NCBI GenBank assembly: GCA_013390905.1
Contig: JACATG010000010.1
Span: 1-44,290, forward strand
DNA from: Marine Group I thaumarchaeote
GTDB taxonomy: Archaea; Thermoproteota; Nitrososphaeria; Nitrososphaerales; Nitrosopumilaceae
Direction of reading: 5' to 3'
DNA: 44,290 nt
Shown: positions 40,972 through 44,290 of the stretch, piece by piece
How positions within the stretch are numbered: the first letter of the stretch is position 1
How the letters are laid out: the number at the start of each line of letters is the position of its first letter
Program-made: the position numbers and the translations under genes
The notes under the pieces: model-generated
Databases searched by the model: none
Seen by the model: the letters and a program-made list of their open reading frames with translations, nothing else
What the model was told of the DNA's origin: nothing

Positions 40972-41727
40972 TTATCGAAAAAATTGTTCTTTGTGTTCAT
41001 ACACTTCATAAATTTTTCCAGTTAATCTGGAGCGATATCTCCATTCAGTATTCTTCCAAATGATTTGAGTGAATTCTTTTTGCAAATCTGGATGTAGTTT
41101 TATAAGTACATCACTACCAATCAAGATTTGATCAGGTTTTGCCAAGTTTTGAATTTTTGAAGCAATATTCATTGAAGGACCAATCAAATCCACTTGAGAG
41201 TGTTTAATATCTGCCCCGTATCTGACTACAATATTTTGTCCAAAATCAACCCCAATCTTTACCATCAAATCTGGATAGTCATACTGATTTAGAATCGGGT
41301 TGATTCCTTTTTGAATTACCGAAATCATTGATTTTGCACAATTTACTGCATCATCTGCTGCTCCTGTTCCGTAAATATCATCTTCATCTAAAACAAAATA
41401 TCCAATTACCGCATCACCTACAAACTTTAGTACATATCCATGATATTGTCTAATTACTGAAGCCATTTCTTGTGCAAACGAGCTAATAATTATTGCTATT
41501 TTTTCTGCAGGCATTTCTAATGTCATTGTAGTTGAACCAACTAAATCTACATAGAGTATTACCATATCCAATTTTAAAAATACATTTTTTCTTAGAAATT
41601 GATCTGATTCGTCAACCATTCCTGAATACTCATAACCTTTTTTAAGAGCCCCCCAAACTCTTTTTTGAGTTTCCAAGATCATGGACTCGGAATCTAATGG
41701 TTGATCATTATTTTTATCTTCATTCAT
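40972..41727 (-). CDS. class III adenylate/guanylate cyclase-like protein
   Basis: 251 residues. YVDLVGSTTM (D61, first metal Asp), KFVGDAVIGYF (K101, D105, second metal Asp) and VDLIGPSMNIASKIQ are the catalytic blocks of class III cyclases; the usual Arg of the last block (NxAARL) is replaced by SKI here, so transition-state support may be altered. A short N-terminal helix precedes it; no membrane or sensor domain. It should make cAMP or a related cyclic nucleotide. ATG start. Confidence 0.85.
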   Translation of the reverse strand: MNEDKNNDQPLDSESMILETQKRVWGALKKGYEYSGMVDESDQFLRKNVFLKLDMVILYVDLVGSTTMTLEMPAEKIAIIISSFAQEMASVIRQYHGYVLKFVGDAVIGYFVLDEDDIYGTGAADDAVNCAKSMISVIQKGINPILNQYDYPDLMVKIGVDFGQNIVVRYGADIKHSQVDLIGPSMNIASKIQNLAKPDQILIGSDVLIKLHPDLQKEFTQIIWKNTEWRYRSRLTGKIYEVYEHKEQFFR

Positions 41728-41738
41728 TTTTACTCATC

Positions 41739-41861
41739 TTATTCCAAGGGAAAATCAATCTTACAACGAGGGCATTTCCCCCTTATTCCCTTGTAATGCT
41801 CATCATAATGTTCTATAATTTCACCGTTACAATGATCACATCTGATTTTAGATTTTTCCAT
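41739..41861 (-). CDS. 40-residue zinc-ribbon microprotein
   Basis: ATG at 41859-41861 to TAA at 41739. MEKSKIRCDHCNGEIIEHYD, then EHYKGIRGKCPRCKIDFPLE: two CxxC knuckles about 22 residues apart, a minimal zinc ribbon. It lies 11 bp upstream of the cyclase start on the same strand and so may be transcribed with it. Function unknown. Confidence 0.65.
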   Translation of the reverse strand: MEKSKIRCDHCNGEIIEHYDEHYKGIRGKCPRCKIDFPLE

Positions 41862-41920
41862 GCCTAGAATTGTAATTTTGTATATTTAGATGTAGATGAA
41901 GGTTTAAGGAGAACAATAAT

Positions 41921-42766
41921 TTGCTATTTCGTGTGCGCATAGGTACAAAATCCAACAATGATTTCATCAAACAATTAAATCAAAAAAATGAAGAGATTAA
42001 AAATTTGTTTCTATTAAAAATAACTGGTCTGACAAAAATGATTGATGTAAAAGTTATGATGGGTGATTCTACTATAACAATACAAAAAACATTTGATCCA
42101 AAACTAGTAATGGATTATTTTCAAAAAATTGACAGTAATCTAGAAAATTGGTCTATTCAAGATGTATCTACTACTAATAATGAAGACATTAGGAGAATTT
42201 TTACAAAGTTTGAAATTATGGAAGGAAATTATTTATTATCTGGACATATATCAATACAATTTCATGTATTGTTGTATTACAAACCAGATCAACGAGTACT
42301 TGATTGTCAAAAAGAATTATCTGAGATTATTGATTTAACAAAAAATAATGAACAGCGAATTTCTGATAATAGTGATGAATTTGTCTTAAATAAACTAAAA
42401 GAGATGGGATACAAAGACCTTGATCATCAAAAATTGTTTGAAATATTTTATGAAAATGATGAATTTCGAGAAAAAGTTTATGCTGAGATAGAAAAAGATG
42501 CGGGAGTAGACTTTCAAGAATTATCGGAAAAAAAGACAAAGCTGTTTGATGAACTTGATTCTCTTTTAATTGAAACTTATCAAATAACTTCTGTGTTGAT
42601 TGATGATAATAGATTAATTACTGGTGAAGAAGGTTGTTTATTCACTGTAGATTTGGAATTTGTTAAAAATAAAAATAGAGAAGGACTGTTTGACCCTAGA
42701 AAAATGTCTGATTCTGTTAAAGAAAATATTTTAATACGTTTGAATAATCTTAAAAAAATTATTTAA
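41921..42766 (+). CDS. hypothetical 281-residue protein
   Basis: A soluble, Lys/Glu-rich protein, not recognised. The start (LLFRVRIGTKSNNDFIKQLN, TTG) and blocks VKVMMGDSTITIQKTFDPKL, LSGHISIQFHVLLYYKPDQR and a late beta segment (ITSVLIDDNRLITGEEGCLF, VDLEFVKNK) with helices between suggest two domains: an N-terminal alpha/beta part and a C-terminal helical-plus-beta part. No membrane or metal motif. Codon use fits the surrounding core genes. Confidence 0.6.
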   Translation: MLFRVRIGTKSNNDFIKQLNQKNEEIKNLFLLKITGLTKMIDVKVMMGDSTITIQKTFDPKLVMDYFQKIDSNLENWSIQDVSTTNNEDIRRIFTKFEIMEGNYLLSGHISIQFHVLLYYKPDQRVLDCQKELSEIIDLTKNNEQRISDNSDEFVLNKLKEMGYKDLDHQKLFEIFYENDEFREKVYAEIEKDAGVDFQELSEKKTKLFDELDSLLIETYQITSVLIDDNRLITGEEGCLFTVDLEFVKNKNREGLFDPRKMSDSVKENILIRLNNLKKII

Positions 42767-42778
42767 TTATAAATTAAA

Positions 42779-42832
42779 ATCAAGAAACCAGAAAATGAGA
42801 AATTTTCTCAAGGGGAGTTCCGATTTCTTGAT
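42779..42832 (+). promoter_or_regulatory. nested hairpins between 42766 and ilvA
   Basis: ATCAAGAAA (42779-42787) pairs with TTTCTTGAT (42824-42832), and inside it TGAGAAA (42796-42802) pairs with TTTCTCA (42804-42810). AGGGGAGTTCCGA lies single-stranded on the 3' side. It starts 12 bp after a stop codon and ends 123 bp before ilvA, so it may be a terminator-like or regulatory leader. Confidence 0.42.
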
Positions 42833-42955
42833 ATAATTTGAACGATCTAATTTAACTATTTAGATATTTCTCAAAATATACGCACAAAATTTGACTAAAG
42901 ATACAATTTTTGTATAGAAGAAGTCAAATACGCCGCATTAGTAGCAACATTTCCA

Positions 42956-44164
42956 ATGAACCCGTCATATGCTGAAATAGTAAAGGCAAATTCAATGCGA
43001 GGAAACGAGATAAAGAAGACTCCATTAATTCATTCACCTACATTTAGTGAAATTACTGGATCTGAGGTTTACCTGAAAGCAGAGTTTCGACAAAGAACCG
43101 GTTCGTTTAAAATTCGTGGCGCTTATTTCAAAATCAAATCATTATCAGATGAAGAGAAAAAACATGGCGTCGTTGCAGCATCAGCAGGTAATCATGCTCA
43201 AGGAATGGCATTTGCATCATCATTAGAAAAAATTTCTTGTACCATTGTAATGCCAAAAAATGCATCTCCTTCAAAAGTGGCTGCAACTAGAGAATATGGT
43301 GCCAATGTAATTTTGGAAGGAACAAATTATGATGAGTCATCAGCCAAAGCAAAGGAAATTGCTAAAGAGACTGGAGCTACTATGATACATGCTTTTGATG
43401 ACCCTCAAATCATAGCTGCTCATGGAGTTATAGGTCTAGAAATTTTAGATGACTTGCCAGATGTAGACGAAATCTATCTTCCAATAGGTGGTGGAGGATT
43501 GGCTGCTGGAATTTTAATTGCAATTAAAGAAAAAAACCCAAACGTCAAAGTTGTCGGTGTTCAGTCAAAATCCTTTCCATCAATGTATGAATCACTCAAA
43601 AATGGCTCTTTAACCGAAAGTGGAGGTGAAAGAACAATTGCAGATGGTATATCCGTAAAAATACCAGGACAACTGACCTTTGATATTATTAGCAAACTTA
43701 TAGATGAGATTGTTCTTGTTGATGATACAGAAATCACAAAAGCAATGTTTTTGTTAATGGAAAGAATGAAGTTTGTTGTAGAGCCTGCAGGTGCTGCAAG
43801 CTTGGCATATTTGATCTCAAAGAAACCTGCCCCTGGAAAGAAGGTAGTTGCAATCCTTGCAGGTGGAAATGTGGATATGTATCTTTTAGGCCAGATTGTA
43901 TACAAGGGTCTTGCTGGAATGAGTCGTTTACTTAAATTATCAATACTACTACCTGATAGGCCGGGTGCATTCAAAGAAATTGTTGATGAAATAACTTTGG
44001 CCAATGTAAATATTGTTGAAGTAGTTCATGATAGACTAAGCTCTAACATAGATGCAGGTTCAGCTGGAGTTACTTTAAGTCTTGAAACTCAAGGAAAAGT
44101 GCAAGCGGATCTGTTAATTGAGGCGCTAAAAAAGAAAAACATCAAATTTACTCTACTAACTTAG
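42956..44164 (+). CDS. ilvA: threonine dehydratase with ACT domain
   Basis: 402 residues. PLP Lys K52 (RTGSFKIRGA), SAGNHAQG, GGGGLAAG phosphate loop and an end-of-domain ACT fold (LSILLPDRPGAFKEIVDEIT with NIVEVVHDR). The dehydratase makes 2-oxobutanoate for isoleucine; the ACT domain normally gives feedback control by isoleucine. ATG at 42956. A palindrome ATACAA-TTT-TTGTAT (42901-42915) lies in the promoter region. Pathway partner of ilvD at 15 kb. Confidence 0.93.
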   Translation: MNPSYAEIVKANSMRGNEIKKTPLIHSPTFSEITGSEVYLKAEFRQRTGSFKIRGAYFKIKSLSDEEKKHGVVAASAGNHAQGMAFASSLEKISCTIVMPKNASPSKVAATREYGANVILEGTNYDESSAKAKEIAKETGATMIHAFDDPQIIAAHGVIGLEILDDLPDVDEIYLPIGGGGLAAGILIAIKEKNPNVKVVGVQSKSFPSMYESLKNGSLTESGGERTIADGISVKIPGQLTFDIISKLIDEIVLVDDTEITKAMFLLMERMKFVVEPAGAASLAYLISKKPAPGKKVVAILAGGNVDMYLLGQIVYKGLAGMSRLLKLSILLPDRPGAFKEIVDEITLANVNIVEVVHDRLSSNIDAGSAGVTLSLETQGKVQADLLIEALKKKNIKFTLLT

Positions 44165-44290
44165 TCATTTGAATTTTTTTTTAGCAAATTTTGAAAGACC
44201 TTCTTTCTTCAGTTGTTCTGATTCTTTCATGACAGAGTTATGTTGATCAGATTTGTGTTGTTTTAGTTTATTTTTTAAATCTGGAAATTC
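44165..44290 (-). CDS. partial hypothetical protein (C-terminal end)
   Basis: The last 41 codons of a minus-strand gene that continues past the window edge: EFPDLKNKLKQHKSDQHNSV, then MKESEQLKKEGLSKFAKKKF ending K-TGA at 44165. It is Lys/Glu-rich and helical with no diagnostic motif. Its stop directly abuts the ilvA stop (44164), a tail-to-tail arrangement. Confidence 0.5.
   Translation of the reverse strand, partial: EFPDLKNKLKQHKSDQHNSVMKESEQLKKEGLSKFAKKKFK

Noticed and set aside
43561-44004. Minus-strand 147-codon frame
   Set aside because: Shadow of the ilvA gene; no independent coding signal.

Overview
The window is an AT-rich (roughly one third GC) archaeal chromosome segment, most likely from a group I.1a ammonia-oxidising archaeon (Nitrososphaerota/Thaumarchaeota, Nitrosopumilus-like). 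Evidence: an eRF1-type release factor, PurP, AspRS next to GatCAB, CbtAB, TrmB-like and stand-alone Lrp ligand-domain regulators, many tiny zinc-finger proteins, frequent TTG/GTG starts, and TATA boxes about 25-30 bp before start codons. No named-species assignment is possible from sequence alone.

Left part (1-15 kb) is accessory and partly decayed. It opens with the 3' end of an SPFH/band-7 gene and a 26-bp tandem repeat. Then come small hypothetical and zinc-ribbon genes, a TrmB-like regulator cut by one in-frame TAA, a tyrosine recombinase lacking its catalytic tyrosine, a DUF922-like HExGH protein, a GIY-YIG protein, a C2H2 microprotein and an XPD/DinG-type Fe-S helicase. Between 13.3 and 15.1 kb lie gene remnants (a roadblock-like fragment fused to an HD-hydrolase fragment, a headless zinc ribbon) and a strongly base-paired GC-rich element that may be an undescribed RNA. 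A TTGACGGC motif recurs only in the intergenic parts of this region that I checked.

Right part (15-44 kb) is core metabolism and translation: ilvD; a HIT protein converging on aRF1; a DsbA-like thiol oxidoreductase divergent from the cobalt transporter cbtBA; two tandem paralogous winged-helix regulators followed by a phnD-phnC-phnE ABC transporter operon; purP; an aspS-gatC-gatA-gatB operon for tRNA-dependent Asn/Gln formation; an AMP-forming acyl-CoA synthetase; a class I aminotransferase converging on a TIGR00300/LOR-SDH (ornithine cyclodeaminase-like) gene; an HD phosphohydrolase divergent from a cobalamin adenosyltransferase; a GNAT; tRNA-Phe(GAA); two overlapping Lrp ligand-domain genes; a VOC protein; a class III nucleotide cyclase; and ilvA at the right end.

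Functional links: ilvD and ilvA both serve branched-chain amino acid synthesis; cbtBA and the adenosyltransferase both serve cobalamin supply; aspS and gatCAB form one charging route. Gene density on the right is high, with several convergent genes overlapping by 4-15 bp. No CRISPR array, insertion sequence or complete mobile element is visible. The best candidates for something new are the structured element at 14184-14272, the TTGACGGC intergenic family with its hairpins, and the direct-repeat promoter of the phn operon next to duplicated regulators.
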